Of a stretch of DNA of 64,000 bases, positions 16,866-25,849 are shown in pieces. Below the pieces are notes generated by a model. The model had not been told where the DNA came from and searched no databases. It saw only the letters and a program-made list of their open reading frames with translations. Within the stretch, counting starts at the first letter, position 1. Each line of letters starts with the position of its first letter. Position numbers and translations under genes: made by a program. This DNA comes from Spartobacteria bacterium (GTDB taxonomy: Bacteria > Verrucomicrobiota > Verrucomicrobiia > Chthoniobacterales > UBA10450): positions 1 to 64,000 of the forward strand of contig PNAA01000022.1 in the NCBI GenBank assembly GCA_003169975.1. The letters run 5' to 3'.

Positions 16866-17743
16866 CAGCCGGCGTTTTCCAAAGCGTCGAGCGTCTTGCG
16901 CAAACGCGCCGCGTTCGCCTCCGTCATCCCCACGAGCGGCAGCCGGCATTCGGCCGACATCATTCCGCGCCAGGCGAGAATGGTCTTGGCCGGCACCGGA
17001 TTTGGTTCGATGAAAATGTCTTTGAAGAGCGCAAAAAATTTCCGGTGCAACCGGCGCGCTTCGTCGGCCCGGCCCTCGAGAAACAGCCTGACGAGCTGCG
17101 AGACTTCCGCCGGGAAAAGATTGGAGGCGACGCTAACCACCCCGGCCGCGCCGACGGCCAGAAACGGGAGGGTCAACGAATCGTCGCCGCTCAGGACGGT
17201 AAATCCATCCGGCAACCGGCCGACCAATTCGCTCACCCGGTCGACGCTTCCGCTCGCTTCCTTGATCGCGACGATGTTGGGGCAGCTCTCCGCCAGCCTA
17301 ACGACCGTGTCGGCCGCGATGTCGACCCCGCAGCGTCCCGGAATGTTGTAGAGCACGAGCTTGAGCGAAGTGGACTCGGCGATCGCGGCGAAATGCCGGA
17401 AGAGTCCTTCCTGGCTCGGCTTGTTGTAGTAGGGCGCGACAAGGAGAGCTCCGTCGACCCCGATTTCTTCCGCCTCTTTGGTGTGCGCGATCGCGTCCCG
17501 CGTCGAGTTCGAGCCTGTCCCGGCGATGATCTGGCAGCGTTTGCGCGCCGCCTGGACCGCCAGCTCGATTACCTGTCGGCGTTCGCCATGGCTCAGGGTG
17601 GGCGATTCGCCCGTTGTCCCGACCGGCACGATCCCGGTGATGCCGGCGGCGATTTGCGCTTCGATGAGCCGGGCAAAGGCTTCGTAGTCGAACTCGTCAT
17701 TCTGGAACGGGGTGACGAGCGCTGTGTAGGTGCCGCGGAACAT
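16865..17743 (-). CDS. dapA: 4-hydroxy-tetrahydrodipicolinate synthase
   Basis: A 292-aa aldolase condensing pyruvate with aspartate semialdehyde. Motifs: GTTGESPTLSHGE near residues 43-55, LYNIPGRCGVD with the active-site Tyr, and the Schiff-base Lys in NIVAIKEASGS. The length is typical. It follows dapF and overlaps dapB, so dapF-dapA-dapB form an operon. A CCTAACGA word lies 4 nt upstream of the ATG (17747-17754), where a ribosome-binding site would be expected. Confidence 0.96.
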   Translation of the reverse strand: MFRGTYTALVTPFQNDEFDYEAFARLIEAQIAAGITGIVPVGTTGESPTLSHGERRQVIELAVQAARKRCQIIAGTGSNSTRDAIAHTKEAEEIGVDGALLVAPYYNKPSQEGLFRHFAAIAESTSLKLVLYNIPGRCGVDIAADTVVRLAESCPNIVAIKEASGSVDRVSELVGRLPDGFTVLSGDDSLTLPFLAVGAAGVVSVASNLFPAEVSQLVRLFLEGRADEARRLHRKFFALFKDIFIEPNPVPAKTILAWRGMMSAECRLPLVGMTEANAARLRKTLDALENAG

Positions 17744-17768
17744 ATCTCGTTAGGCGAAGCGGAAGGAA

Positions 17769-18572
17769 TCAGAGCTCGATCGTGCCGTCGAAAACAAAAT
17801 CGGCCGGGCCGGTCAAGGTGACGTTGCTGAATTGATCGCCCCTGCGCGTGAAATCGACCTGCAGGGTGTCGCCGCCGCGCACCAGGACATCGATCGGGCC
17901 GGCCACGTTTTCATTCGCCGCAAAAATGAGCGCGCTCGCGACTACGCCGGTGCCACAGGCGAGGGTTTCATCCTCCACCCCGCGCTCGTAAGTGCGAATC
18001 GCGATGCCGCGCGGACCGCGTTGCTCGCTGAAATTGGCATTGGCGCCGCGCGGCTCGAACATCGGGTGATGACGCAGAGCCGAACCTAACGATCGCACGT
18101 CCACGTCGCCAATTTTCGCCACCGGAACGACGACATGCGGCACGCCGCTGTCGACATAACCCGCGACGAGCTTTTTGCGCTCGAGCGGGACTTCGAGGCC
18201 CAGCCGCATGTCCTGCGGCTCGCTCATTTGCAGCGTGACCAATCCGCCGTTCAGCGTCGCGCCGATCACTCCGGCTGGAGTTTCAAAGGAAAGCTTCTGC
18301 AGCGGACCGGCGGCGCGGTCGGCGAAGCGGGCGAAACAGCGCGCGCCGTTGCCGCACATCTCGGCCTCGCCGCCATCGGCATTGTAATAGCGCATCCGGA
18401 AATCAGCGCCGTTCGTCGGCCGCTCGAGCAGGAGAACGCCGTCCGCGCCGACCCCGCGGTGCCGATCGCAGACGCGCGCGATCTGCTCGCGGGTCAGTGC
18501 GAGATCGCCGGCGCGATTGTCGAGCAGGACGAAATCGTTGCCCGCGCCATTCATCTTGGTGAAACGGAGCAT
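17769..18572 (-). CDS. dapF: Diaminopimelate epimerase
   Basis: A 267-aa enzyme converting LL- to meso-diaminopimelate for peptidoglycan and lysine. The two catalytic cysteines are in CGNGARCFARF (first half) and LACGTGVVASA (second half), with KMNGAGNDFVLLDN at the N-terminus. An ATG at 18590 would add six residues; neither start has a clear Shine-Dalgarno. It leads the dapF-dapA-dapB operon, 25 bp upstream of dapA. Confidence 0.95.
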   Translation of the reverse strand: MLRFTKMNGAGNDFVLLDNRAGDLALTREQIARVCDRHRGVGADGVLLLERPTNGADFRMRYYNADGGEAEMCGNGARCFARFADRAAGPLQKLSFETPAGVIGATLNGGLVTLQMSEPQDMRLGLEVPLERKKLVAGYVDSGVPHVVVPVAKIGDVDVRSLGSALRHHPMFEPRGANANFSEQRGPRGIAIRTYERGVEDETLACGTGVVASALIFAANENVAGPIDVLVRGGDTLQVDFTRRGDQFSNVTLTGPADFVFDGTIEL

Positions 18573-18710
18573 GCGAATTTTGGTTAACATACTCTCGCGC
18601 GAAAGCCAACTGGGGAGCGCAGGCACGGCCCCGCCCTGCCAAGCGAGACACTGGACAACTCACAGTCGACTTTGAGATACTGGGTCAAGCGAAACCGCCG
18701 GAGAACTTTC

Positions 18711-20668
18711 ATGGCAGCGCAATCCAAACCGGCGAAGAAAATCTCCACGCACTCACTCCGTCACTCCGTCGCGGCGGTTGGGATTGGCTTTTACCTTTTG
18801 CTCTCTTCTGCGACGGCGCAGGCGACGGACGGATACATCCGCGTGAACCAGCTCGGCTACGAATTCGGTCGGCTCATGCGCGCCCACCTCATGGCGCCCG
18901 GTTCAGCAACCGGCGCGACCTTCAGCATTCTGAACTCACGTGGGGCGACGGTCTACACCGCGCCGGTCGGCGCGAGCGTCGGGGCCTGGGGTGATTTCAC
19001 CGTCTACCCCTCGATTTTCGCTTGTCGAAAAAGGACTCTTACACCATCGCGGTGACTGGTCCGATCGGCGCGACCTCTCCCGTCTTCGCCGTCGATGCGA
19101 CGCCGAAGCTTTACACCGCGGCGCTCGGCAACGCTCTCTACTTTTATCAAAACGAGCGGGACGGCGCGGATTACATCCCGACTCCACTACGCAGCGCGCC
19201 GGCGCATCTCAATGACGAAACGGCCGCGGTTTATCTGACTCCGGTCATCGACCGCAACGACGACCTCGTCGGAGATCTGCAACCGACCGGCGCGACGACC
19301 AACGCGGCCGGCGGCTGGTGGGATGCGGGCGATTATCTCAAGTTTGTCCAGACGGCCAGTTATACCGAGGCCCTGATGTTGATCGGGGTGCGAGACTTTC
19401 CCGCTGCGATGGGTAAGGGTTCGCCGAATGCCGACTTCACCGCTGAGGCAAAGTTCGGCGTCGATTGGCTGCGACGGATGTGGGACGACAACTCGCGGAC
19501 TCTCTATTATCAGGTCGGCATCGGGACCGGAAATGACGAGATCGTCAGCGATCACGATATCTGGCGGCTCCCGCAAGTGGACGATGATTATGGGCACGGA
19601 TGGGATCCTTCCTATCGCTACATTCGTAACCGTCCCGTCCTCATCGCGGCTCCGGCTGGCTCGCCCATCAGTCCGAACCTGGCCGGCCGTCTGGCGGCGG
19701 CCTTTGCCGAATCCTATCAGCTCTTCCGCACGAGTAACCCGACCTATGCCCGGCAATGCCTGCTCTCGGCGGAGCATATCTTCGACCTGGCCGATACGTC
19801 GCCGAAAGACGATCTGCTGACGGTTGCGCCGTTCGATTTTTATCCGGAAACCGAATGGCGGGATGGTCTCGAGCTGGGGGCCACCGAACTTTATTTTGCC
19901 CTCGCGAGCGGGCGGCCGCCGTCCGGCCTGCCGCACAATGACGCGTTTTTCTATCTGCGGGCCGCCGCGCAATGGGCGCGCGCCTACATTCATGGGCCTA
20001 ACGACGCGACCGACACCTTGAATCTCTACGACGTCAGCGGCCTGGCCCATTTCGAGTTGTATCGCGCGATCGCGCGCGCGGGAAATCCGGGCGGTCTCGA
20101 TGTTTCCCAAGCGGATCTGCTCGACGATCTCGAACGGCAGTTGAGCAATGCCGGCGTGCAGGCCGCGCTCGATCCCTTCGGATTTGGTTTCCCCTGGGAC
20201 GAATACGACAGCGCGACTCACGGGGCTGGTCTTTCGGTCATGGCGAAGGAGGTTTCCTACCTCACGCAGGATGCTTCCTATGAAAACGACGCGCGTTTCT
20301 GGCTCGCCAATATCATGGGCGCAAATGCATGGGGCTCCTCCTTCATCGTCGGCGACGGCGGCACTTTCCCCGATTGCATGCAACATCAGGTCGCTAATCT
20401 GGTCGGCTCGCTCGATGGCCAGGAGCCTCTCCTGCGCGGGGCGCTGGTCGAGGGTCCGAATTCCTTTGCGGCCAAAGGATTCCTCCATGGGATGCGACGT
20501 TGTCCGCCCGGGAGCGGGGATGTCTTCGCGCCGTTCAATAGGAACGGCGCGGTCTACAAGGACAATGTCCAGTCCTACTCCACGGTCGAGCCCGCGATCG
20601 ATCTGACGGCGGCCTCGTTCCTGATGTTCGCGTGGAGCCTTGCCGGGGCGCCGGCGGCCGGCTTTTGA
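18711..20668 (+). pseudogene. Glycoside hydrolase family 9 (endoglucanase-type), interrupted by a frameshift
   Basis: From an ATG at 18711 (GGAG 8-10 nt upstream) runs a signal peptide (to about residue 38), then a CelD-type N-terminal Ig-like domain (GYIRVNQLGYEF). The GH9 catalytic domain continues in another frame: WWDAGDYLKF with the catalytic Asp pair, PFDFYPETEWRDGLELGATEL, and SYSTVEPAID with the likely acid Glu. The frames join if one C is added to the CCCC run at 19007-19010, which restores FTVYPLDFRLSKKDSY. So the domains are intact but separated by a one-base deletion. It is either a recent pseudogene or a sequencing error. A functional product would be a secreted beta-glucan/cellulose hydrolase. 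Confidence 0.85.
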
Positions 20669-20749
20669 AGGCGGGCGAAATTCTCGCGTCTAGCCTAACG
20701 AAGTTGCCGGAACGGTTGCCGCGGCGCTTATTTCCTCTATTGATCTCGC

Positions 20750-21514
20750 GTGCGTTTCGTTGCCGCTCTCGCTCTCGCCGCGCTCTGCTGCGCGGTGGAC
20801 TCGACGCGCGCCCAGTTGCCGCGCAGTCCGTTCAACGCACTCATTCTCGAGCATATCAAAGAGATGCCGACGGGCGGAAAGTATTCCGCATCGCGGATCG
20901 CGACGATGCGCTTGCAATCCGCCGTGCAGCTCGAGGCAGGCAAACTTTTCATCCAGCCGATCGCGGCGATGCCGAGCTATTGCTCCGGGGCGACCTATCT
21001 CGTCTTCCTAAAAACCATCGCCGCCTTGCGCGATCGCGGCGCCCTCAGTCTGGATGACGGGACACTCAACCAGTTGATGATCCGCGGGCAACGCGATGGC
21101 GCCGGGATCTGGGGCCGCTGGAACGCCAATGGACCGGGCACGGCCCGGCTTTTCCATGAACTCGGGCTCGGGCGCAACTTCGACGATTTCGAAGAAGCGC
21201 AGCCGGGCGATTTCATGAAGATTTTCTGGTCGCCGGAAGTGGGGCGCGCGGAGCATGGACATTCCGTGATTTTTCTCCGCATGGAGAAGAAGGAGGGGAT
21301 CGACTACGTGCGTTATTGGTCGAGCAATATTCCGTTAGGCTACGGCGAACGGAGCGTGCCGCGCACAAGAATCGTGCACGCGATTTTTTCCCGGCTCGAC
21401 GCTCCGTCGAATCTCTCCCGCATCGGGGAGGTGCCGAAGTTGGATCCGTATCTCGCCAGCCTGGAACGCGTCCGCTCCAGCTACGAAGAGGCGAAAGAGA
21501 AGTGCGGGATGTGA
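20750..21514 (+). CDS. Secreted cysteine peptidase/amidase-like protein
   Basis: A 254-aa protein with a GTG start, a signal peptide (residues about 1-21, ending DSTRAQ) and a fold suggestive of the NlpC/P60-CHAP clan. A potential catalytic Cys lies in MPSYCSGATYLVF, followed by PGDFMKIFW and a potential catalytic His in HGHSVIFLRM. I do not recognise a named family. It may process peptidoglycan or peptides in the periplasm. It follows the GH9 gene on the same strand by about 80 bp, with a CCTAACGA word in between. Confidence 0.55.
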   Translation: MRFVAALALAALCCAVDSTRAQLPRSPFNALILEHIKEMPTGGKYSASRIATMRLQSAVQLEAGKLFIQPIAAMPSYCSGATYLVFLKTIAALRDRGALSLDDGTLNQLMIRGQRDGAGIWGRWNANGPGTARLFHELGLGRNFDDFEEAQPGDFMKIFWSPEVGRAEHGHSVIFLRMEKKEGIDYVRYWSSNIPLGYGERSVPRTRIVHAIFSRLDAPSNLSRIGEVPKLDPYLASLERVRSSYEEAKEKCGM

Positions 21515-21526
21515 TTTCCCCTAACG

Positions 21527-22192
21527 ATGGACGCTTTTTCGGCCGCGACGATCGCGAACGGTCTCGTGCTGGGCTGGTCGGTGGCCTGGCCGCCGGGGCC
21601 GATCAATGCCGAGATGATTCGCCGCGCCCTGCTTCCGCGGGAACTGGGCGGGGGATTTTGGGCGGCGTGGCAACTGGGCCTCGGCGCGTGCACCGGCGAT
21701 TTCTGCTGGGCCCTGGGGGTGGCGGCGGGCGCCGGCGCGCTGCTCGCCTCCCCACGTCTGCACCTCGCGCTCGGAGTGATCAGTTTTCTCCTGCTTCTCT
21801 TCCTCGCTTTCAATTTTGCCCGCGGTGCCGTACGCGCGGCGCACATCAATGTGGGAGGGACCTCTGCGCCCCGATCGGCGCAAAAGCTGGCCACCTCGCG
21901 CGGCTATCTCCTCGGGCTGACCCTCGCCCTAACGAGCCCTTGGAACGTCGGATTCTGGTTCGCGGTCGTGGGCGGGCAGGGCGCGGCGCAACCGCACGCG
22001 AATTTTCTCAGCTCACTCACGCTCGCGGGCGCAGTCGTCTGCGGCGCGATTGCGTGGACGATTGTTCTTTGCACGGCCTTGAAACTGGGCGCGCGGGTTT
22101 TTGCCCGATCCGCCTGGCAGGTCGGCACCCAGGTGGTTAGCGCGCTCGTCATGCTCTTCTTTGCTGCGCGGCTGGTCTGGCTCTGGCGTTAG
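21527..22192 (+). CDS. LysE/RhtB family exporter
   Basis: A 221-aa membrane protein with about six transmembrane segments and the N-terminal family motif SVAWPPGPINAEMIRRAL; the second half has LTLTSPWN-like LALTSPWNVGFW. Members export amino acids such as lysine or homoserine. Its start codon shares its first base with a CCTAACGA word (21520-21527). Residues around INVGGTSAPRSAQK are encoded by a copy of the R4 intergenic repeat (21851-21880), placed in the central cytoplasmic loop without breaking the frame. Confidence 0.82.
   Translation: MDAFSAATIANGLVLGWSVAWPPGPINAEMIRRALLPRELGGGFWAAWQLGLGACTGDFCWALGVAAGAGALLASPRLHLALGVISFLLLLFLAFNFARGAVRAAHINVGGTSAPRSAQKLATSRGYLLGLTLALTSPWNVGFWFAVVGGQGAAQPHANFLSSLTLAGAVVCGAIAWTIVLCTALKLGARVFARSAWQVGTQVVSALVMLFFAARLVWLWR
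21851..21880. repeat. R4 repeat unit inside the lysE-family coding sequence
   Basis: GTGGGAGGGACCTCTGCGCC followed by CCGATCGGCG matches the intergenic R4 element (48186-48255, 30669-30693, 30928-30953 inverted). Here it lies in frame within a loop of the exporter. Confidence 0.65.
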
Positions 22193-22198
22193 GCGTTC

Positions 22199-22215
22199 GG
22201 CGGTCATAGACCGCC
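22199..22215. repeat. Short perfect hairpin between lysE-family gene and queE
   Basis: GGCGGTC-ATA-GACCGCC forms a 7-bp perfect stem in the 52-bp gap between the genes. There is no T-tract, so it is not an obvious terminator. Confidence 0.45.
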
Positions 22216-22244
22216 GCTACAGGCCGGATACATTCGTCACCGGC

Positions 22245-22904
22245 ATGTCGCATCAGGAAAAGAAACTGACGATCAACGAAATCTATTTTTCGGTCCAGGG
22301 CGAGAGCACCTGGGCGGGGCTGCCCTGCGTTTTCGTCAGGCTGACGTTCTGCGATCTGCGTTGCACTTATTGCGACACGGAATACGCATTTTACGAGGGG
22401 AAAAAGCAGACGTTGGGCGAAATTGTGGAGGCGGTTACCAGCTACGATTGCCGCTTGGTCGAGATCACCGGCGGTGAGCCGCTGCTCCAAAAAAATGTCC
22501 TGCCCCTGATGACGCTGCTCGCTGATGCCGGGCGCACCATTTTGCTCGAGACGAGTGGCGCGCATGATATTTCCGCGGTTGATCCGCGCGTCCATCGGAT
22601 CATGGATTTGAAAACCCCCGGGAGCGGTGAAGTCGCGCGCAACCTGTTCTCCAACATCGCGCACCTCACACCGCGCGACGAAGTGAAATTCGTCATTGGC
22701 TCGCGCGAGGATTACGAATGGTCGCGCGCGCAGGTGCACGAACATCGGCTGGCGGAGCGTTGCCGGGCGGTGCTTTTCTCGCCGATTTCCGGACGGATCG
22801 ATCCGCGCCAGATTGTCGAGTGGATCCTGGCCGACAACCTGCCGGTCCGGTTCCAGCTCCAGATTCACAAGTTCATCTGGACGCCGACGCAGCGCGGGGT
22901 GTAG
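22245..22904 (+). CDS. queE: 7-carboxy-7-deazaguanine synthase (radical SAM)
   Basis: A 219-aa radical SAM enzyme making 7-carboxy-7-deazaguanine from carboxytetrahydropterin in queuosine synthesis. The cluster motif CxxxCxxC is present as FCDLRCTYC near residues 35-43. EIYFSVQGES precedes it, and ITGGEPLLQ and the substrate segment HKFIWTPTQRGV near the C-terminus fit QueE. The ATG at 22245 gives the family-typical N-terminus. The stop TAG lies in a TGTAGGG repeat arm. QueD is encoded 2.4 kb downstream on the same strand. Confidence 0.93.
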   Translation: MSHQEKKLTINEIYFSVQGESTWAGLPCVFVRLTFCDLRCTYCDTEYAFYEGKKQTLGEIVEAVTSYDCRLVEITGGEPLLQKNVLPLMTLLADAGRTILLETSGAHDISAVDPRVHRIMDLKTPGSGEVARNLFSNIAHLTPRDEVKFVIGSREDYEWSRAQVHEHRLAERCRAVLFSPISGRIDPRQIVEWILADNLPVRFQLQIHKFIWTPTQRGV

Positions 22905-23111
22905 GGGCGGGCGTGTCGCCGCCTGTAGACGCTTCGCTGTGCGAAGCGCGAGAGTGATCTCCGCCGCCGGGTAACGCGCCGCTCTTTTTGTCATCCCGAG
23001 CCGCGCAGATGGCGAGGGACCTTCCCCAAAATCTTGGGGCGTTGTTGTGTGCCCGCGTGACTAAGACCATCGGTGAGGTCCCTCGGCGCGCTGCGCCAGC
23101 CTCGGGATGAC
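22905..23111. repeat. R1 unit plus R5 inverted repeat in the queE-MFS gap
   Basis: An R1 hairpin (TGTAGACGCTTCGCTGTGCG, 22923-22942) is followed by an R5 element whose arms are GTCATCCCGAGCCGCGCAGA and GCGCCAGCCTCGGGATGACA. The R5 contains GGTGAGGTCCCTCG opposite GCGAGGGACCTTCC. The region lies between two convergent genes and appears to contain nothing else. Confidence 0.65.
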
Positions 23112-23135
23112 AAGCGGGGAGCAATCGCGACAAGC

Positions 23136-24383
23136 TCACGCCGCCGAGCGCGGCGCTCGCCGGTTGAGATTCGGCAGAAACGCGGTCAGCAACCCGATCA
23201 GCGGCAGGAAAGAGCAGAGTTGAAAGACGTAGTTGATGCTCGTGCGGTCGGCCAGCTCACCGAGGACGGCGGAGCCGATGCCGGCCATGCCGAAGGCCAG
23301 CCCGAAAAATAATCCCGAAATCAAACCGACCTTTCCCGGGATCAGTTCCTGCGCGTAAACCAGAATCGCGGAAAAGGCCGAAGCGAGAATGATGCCGATG
23401 ATGGCGGTGAGCACGCCGGTCCAGAAAAGGTTCGCGTGTGGGAGGGCGAGGGTAAAGGGCGCGACGCCGAGAATCGAAACCCAGATGACCAGCTTGCGTC
23501 CGTAGCGGTCACCGACCGGACCGCCGAGGATCGTGCCGACGGCGACGGCAAAGAGGAAGAGGAAGAGGTGCAGTTGCGCCCCCTGGACCGAGAGATGGAA
23601 TTTCTGGATCAGGTAAAAGGTGTAGTAATTCGTTAAGCTGGCGAGATAGAAATATTTCGAAAAGATCAGCACGCCGAGGACCGAAAGGGCGAACCAGACC
23701 CGGCGCGAAAGAGGACGGGCCGCTGGCGCGCCGGGCGTCGGCCGCGACTTGGCCTCGGCCAAATGTTGCCCGTACCAACGCCCCACTCCGGACAGAATGC
23801 CGATGCCGAGGAGCGCGACGACCGCAAACCAGAGGACGCTTGCCTGGCCGTGCGGCACCACGATCAAGGCGGCGAGGAGCGGGCCTAACGAACTACCGGC
23901 GTTCCCGCCGACCTGGAAGACGGACTGCGCAAAACCGTGCCGCCCGCCCGAGGCAAGATGGGCGACGCGCGACGATTCGGGATGAAAGATCGACGAACCC
24001 AGGCCGACGAGCGCGGCCGCCCCGACGACCATCGCATAATGCGTGGCGTGGGAGAGAAGCACGAGGCCGCCCAGAGTCAGGCCCATCCCCCAGGCCAGGG
24101 AATACGGCTTTGGCCGGCGGTCGGTATACCAACCGACGAACGGTTGCAGGATCGAAGCCGTCATCTGGAAGGCGAGCGTGATCAAGCCGACCTGCACGAA
24201 GCTGAGGTGGAAACTCGTTTTGAGGAGCGGATAAATCGCGGGGATGAGCGATTGGATCGTGTCGTTGAGCAAGTGCGAAAAACTGATCGCGAAGAGGATC
24301 GTCAGTACTGTGCGATTGGCCGGGCCGGAGACCGGGTGCAATGCGGTCTGGTTGCGATCGGATTCGGTCACCGTCGGGTCCAT
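23136..24383 (-). CDS. MFS transporter, fosmidomycin-resistance (Fsr) type
   Basis: A 415-aa twelve-helix transporter. The N-terminal helix SHLLNDTIQSLIPAIYPLLK and FVGWYTDRRPKP are characteristic of the Fsr subfamily, as is GLGSSIFHPESSRVAHLASGG. Such proteins are drug:H+ antiporters, though physiological substrates are usually unknown. It is transcribed alone and convergently with queE. It contains one CCTAACGA word. Confidence 0.85.
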   Translation of the reverse strand: MDPTVTESDRNQTALHPVSGPANRTVLTILFAISFSHLLNDTIQSLIPAIYPLLKTSFHLSFVQVGLITLAFQMTASILQPFVGWYTDRRPKPYSLAWGMGLTLGGLVLLSHATHYAMVVGAAALVGLGSSIFHPESSRVAHLASGGRHGFAQSVFQVGGNAGSSLGPLLAALIVVPHGQASVLWFAVVALLGIGILSGVGRWYGQHLAEAKSRPTPGAPAARPLSRRVWFALSVLGVLIFSKYFYLASLTNYYTFYLIQKFHLSVQGAQLHLFLFLFAVAVGTILGGPVGDRYGRKLVIWVSILGVAPFTLALPHANLFWTGVLTAIIGIILASAFSAILVYAQELIPGKVGLISGLFFGLAFGMAGIGSAVLGELADRTSINYVFQLCSFLPLIGLLTAFLPNLNRRAPRSAA

Positions 24384-24439
24384 GACGAGGAGGGAAGCTA
24401 GTCGGGCATCGGGCGGACGCGAATCGCGACGCCCGCGCC

Positions 24440-24556
24440 AGCGTTGTAGACGTTTCGCTGCGCGAAACGCGGGTCTGCGCGGAGCGACAGAAAACGCGTC
24501 TCAACTCCGGCCCGAGGGAATGTCGGCCGCGTTTCGCACAGCGAAACGTCCACAGG
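24440..24556. repeat. R1 inverted-repeat pair (TGTAGACGTTTCGC ... GCGAAACGTCCACA)
   Basis: Left unit TGTAGACGTTTCGCTGCGCG near 24445 and right unit CGTTTCGCACAGCGAAACGT ending near 24551 face each other. This pair uses a TTTCGC variant of the R1 core. It lies upstream of the MFS gene (24384) and downstream of the thioredoxin tail. Confidence 0.7.
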
Positions 24557-24581
24557 TCGTGGCGCGCGGAGGCGCTCCTCG

Positions 24582-24724
24582 TTAGGGCGATTTCTTTTTG
24601 AAGACTTCGTCCCAATTCGTGTCACTGGGCGATTGGATCGTTGGCTTCGCCGGCGCGTTCGCAGTCGCGGCGACGGCGGCGGGAGTGACGAGGGCAGCTT
24701 GTGTGACTCCGTCGGCTTCACCGC
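24582..24724 (-). pseudogene. Out-of-frame C-terminal tail of the thioredoxin-like gene
   Basis: Directly beyond the TAG that ends the thioredoxin-like frame, a second frame encodes GGEADGVTQAALVTPAAV, an Ala/Thr-rich linker, then SPSDTNWDEVFKKKSP and a TAA inside a CCTAACGA word. The Ala/Pro linker plus Trp-Asp-x-Val-Phe-Lys end reads as a genuine protein tail. A single-base deletion at the TCCTAG site would explain the truncation of the gene. The call rests on coding appearance only. Confidence 0.5.
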
Positions 24725-25249
24725 CTAGGAGTTTTTCAGGTCATTCATCACCTTGTAGGGACCGAGATAGTTGGTTCCCTCATAGCTGTGCGAGAGCACT
24801 TCGCCTTTTTCGTTGAGCAGGACCAGACAAGGAATGCCCGGCCCGGCATACTTGTTGAGCGCGCGGTTTCCTTTGGCCGCGCTGTAGCGCAACGCCGGCC
24901 AGGGCATCGTCATCTCGCCCATGTATTTTTCCATCGCGTTCGCCGACTCATCCTCGCTCACAAAAACCACCTCGAAGCCGGGATATTTCGGCTTCATCTC
25001 GTTGTAAAATTTTACCAGCGCTGGGGTGAACTGGTGGCACGGACCGCACCAGCCGGCCGAGAAATAAAGCGCGATGTATTTCGCCTGTGGCAGATCGGGC
25101 GCCGCGCAGGGGAGCGCGGATTTGCCGCGGAGGGCGACCAGTTTGCCGTTGAGTTGGCTCGCGATGGTCTGGGCATCGGCGGCAGTTGCGACGCAGCAGA
25201 CGAGGATGAGAGCCGGTCCGAGGAGGAAACGGAGGGAGTTTGTCTTCAT
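24725..25249 (-). CDS. Secreted thioredoxin-like (nucleoredoxin/TlpA-type) protein, probably C-terminally truncated by a frameshift
   Basis: A 174-aa protein with a signal peptide (MKTNSLRFLLGPALIL..., ending near ADAQ) and a thioredoxin fold. The redox site is SAGWCGPCHQFTP with the CGPC pair, followed by EVVFVSEDES and the cis-Pro region PGIPCLVLL. It probably reduces or exchanges disulfides in the periplasm. The ATG at 25249 gives a proper leader; six upstream codons are unlikely. The frame ends abruptly at LKNS and what looks like its remaining tail follows in another frame. Confidence 0.8.
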   Translation of the reverse strand: MKTNSLRFLLGPALILVCCVATAADAQTIASQLNGKLVALRGKSALPCAAPDLPQAKYIALYFSAGWCGPCHQFTPALVKFYNEMKPKYPGFEVVFVSEDESANAMEKYMGEMTMPWPALRYSAAKGNRALNKYAGPGIPCLVLLNEKGEVLSHSYEGTNYLGPYKVMNDLKNS

Positions 25250-25336
25250 ACCGCAAGGGGTTACCAAATCGTCCGGGCGTGGTCAACCCCGGGGATGGAT
25301 GACAGGCGCGACGAGGAGTGCGATTTTTGGGCCGCG

Positions 25337-25699
25337 ATGCGTGCCCGCCTAACGAAAGACTTTACCTTCGAAGCCGCCCAGACTCTTCCTGCCGCGCCCG
25401 AAGGCCATAAGTGCCGCCGGATGCATGGGCACAGCTTCAAGGTGGAAGTGACGGTCGAGGGCGAGGTCGATCGGGTGAGCGGCTGGGTCTACGATCATGC
25501 CGAGATCGGCGCGGCGATGAAGCCGCTCATCGCGGCGCTCGATCACTCTTATCTGAACGACATCGCCGGTCTGGAGAACCCCACGATCGAGAACATGGCG
25601 GCGTGGTTTTGGGAGAAGATCGCGCCGCAATGCCCAGGGCTGAGCGAAATTGTGATCCACGAGACGCCGACCGCGCGCTGCGTTTATCGCGGAAGTTAG
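25337..25699 (+). CDS. queD: 6-carboxy-5,6,7,8-tetrahydropterin synthase family protein
   Basis: A 120-aa PTPS/QueD-fold protein expected to convert dihydroneopterin triphosphate to carboxytetrahydropterin, the substrate of QueE. Seen motifs: FTFEAAQTLP, GHKCRRMHGHSFKV with the catalytic Cys and two metal-binding His, and the C-terminal IVIHETPTARCVY with the substrate Glu. The first zinc ligand of the family (His in AAH) is Gln here, which is unusual. The last two residues and the TAG stop derive from an R3 repeat (GGAAGTTAG). A CCTAACGA word lies in codons 4-6. Confidence 0.85.
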   Translation: MRARLTKDFTFEAAQTLPAAPEGHKCRRMHGHSFKVEVTVEGEVDRVSGWVYDHAEIGAAMKPLIAALDHSYLNDIAGLENPTIENMAAWFWEKIAPQCPGLSEIVIHETPTARCVYRGS

Positions 25700-25811
25700 G
25701 CGTCTCGCCTGACTCGGCGGGCGGCCATCTTGCCCGCCCGGTCGCTGTCTCTTTGCCTGAACCGACGGGCTGGAAGGCCGTCGGCCGAGTCAGGCAGGAT
25801 GCCTGACTTCC
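25691..25811. repeat. R3 long inverted repeat, third copy
   Basis: The outer arms are GGAAGTTAGGCGTCTCGCCT and GGCAGGATGCCTGACTTCC; the inner arm reads CGGGCTGGAAGGCCGTCGGC. The left arm overlaps the end of queD. Confidence 0.75.
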
Positions 25812-25849
25812 ATTCGACACGGCCGCCGCTACCCCGCCGGACGGCGGAA

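Noticed and set aside
19187-20488. 433-codon minus-strand frame opposite GH9
   Set aside because: The GH9 catalytic motifs on the plus strand are unmistakable; the opposite frame has no motif.
24398-24721. Minus-strand 107-codon frame starting MKPTESHK
   Set aside because: It lies out of frame with the thioredoxin tail and runs through the R1 repeat; the neighbouring frame ending NWDEVFKKKSP has better coding character.
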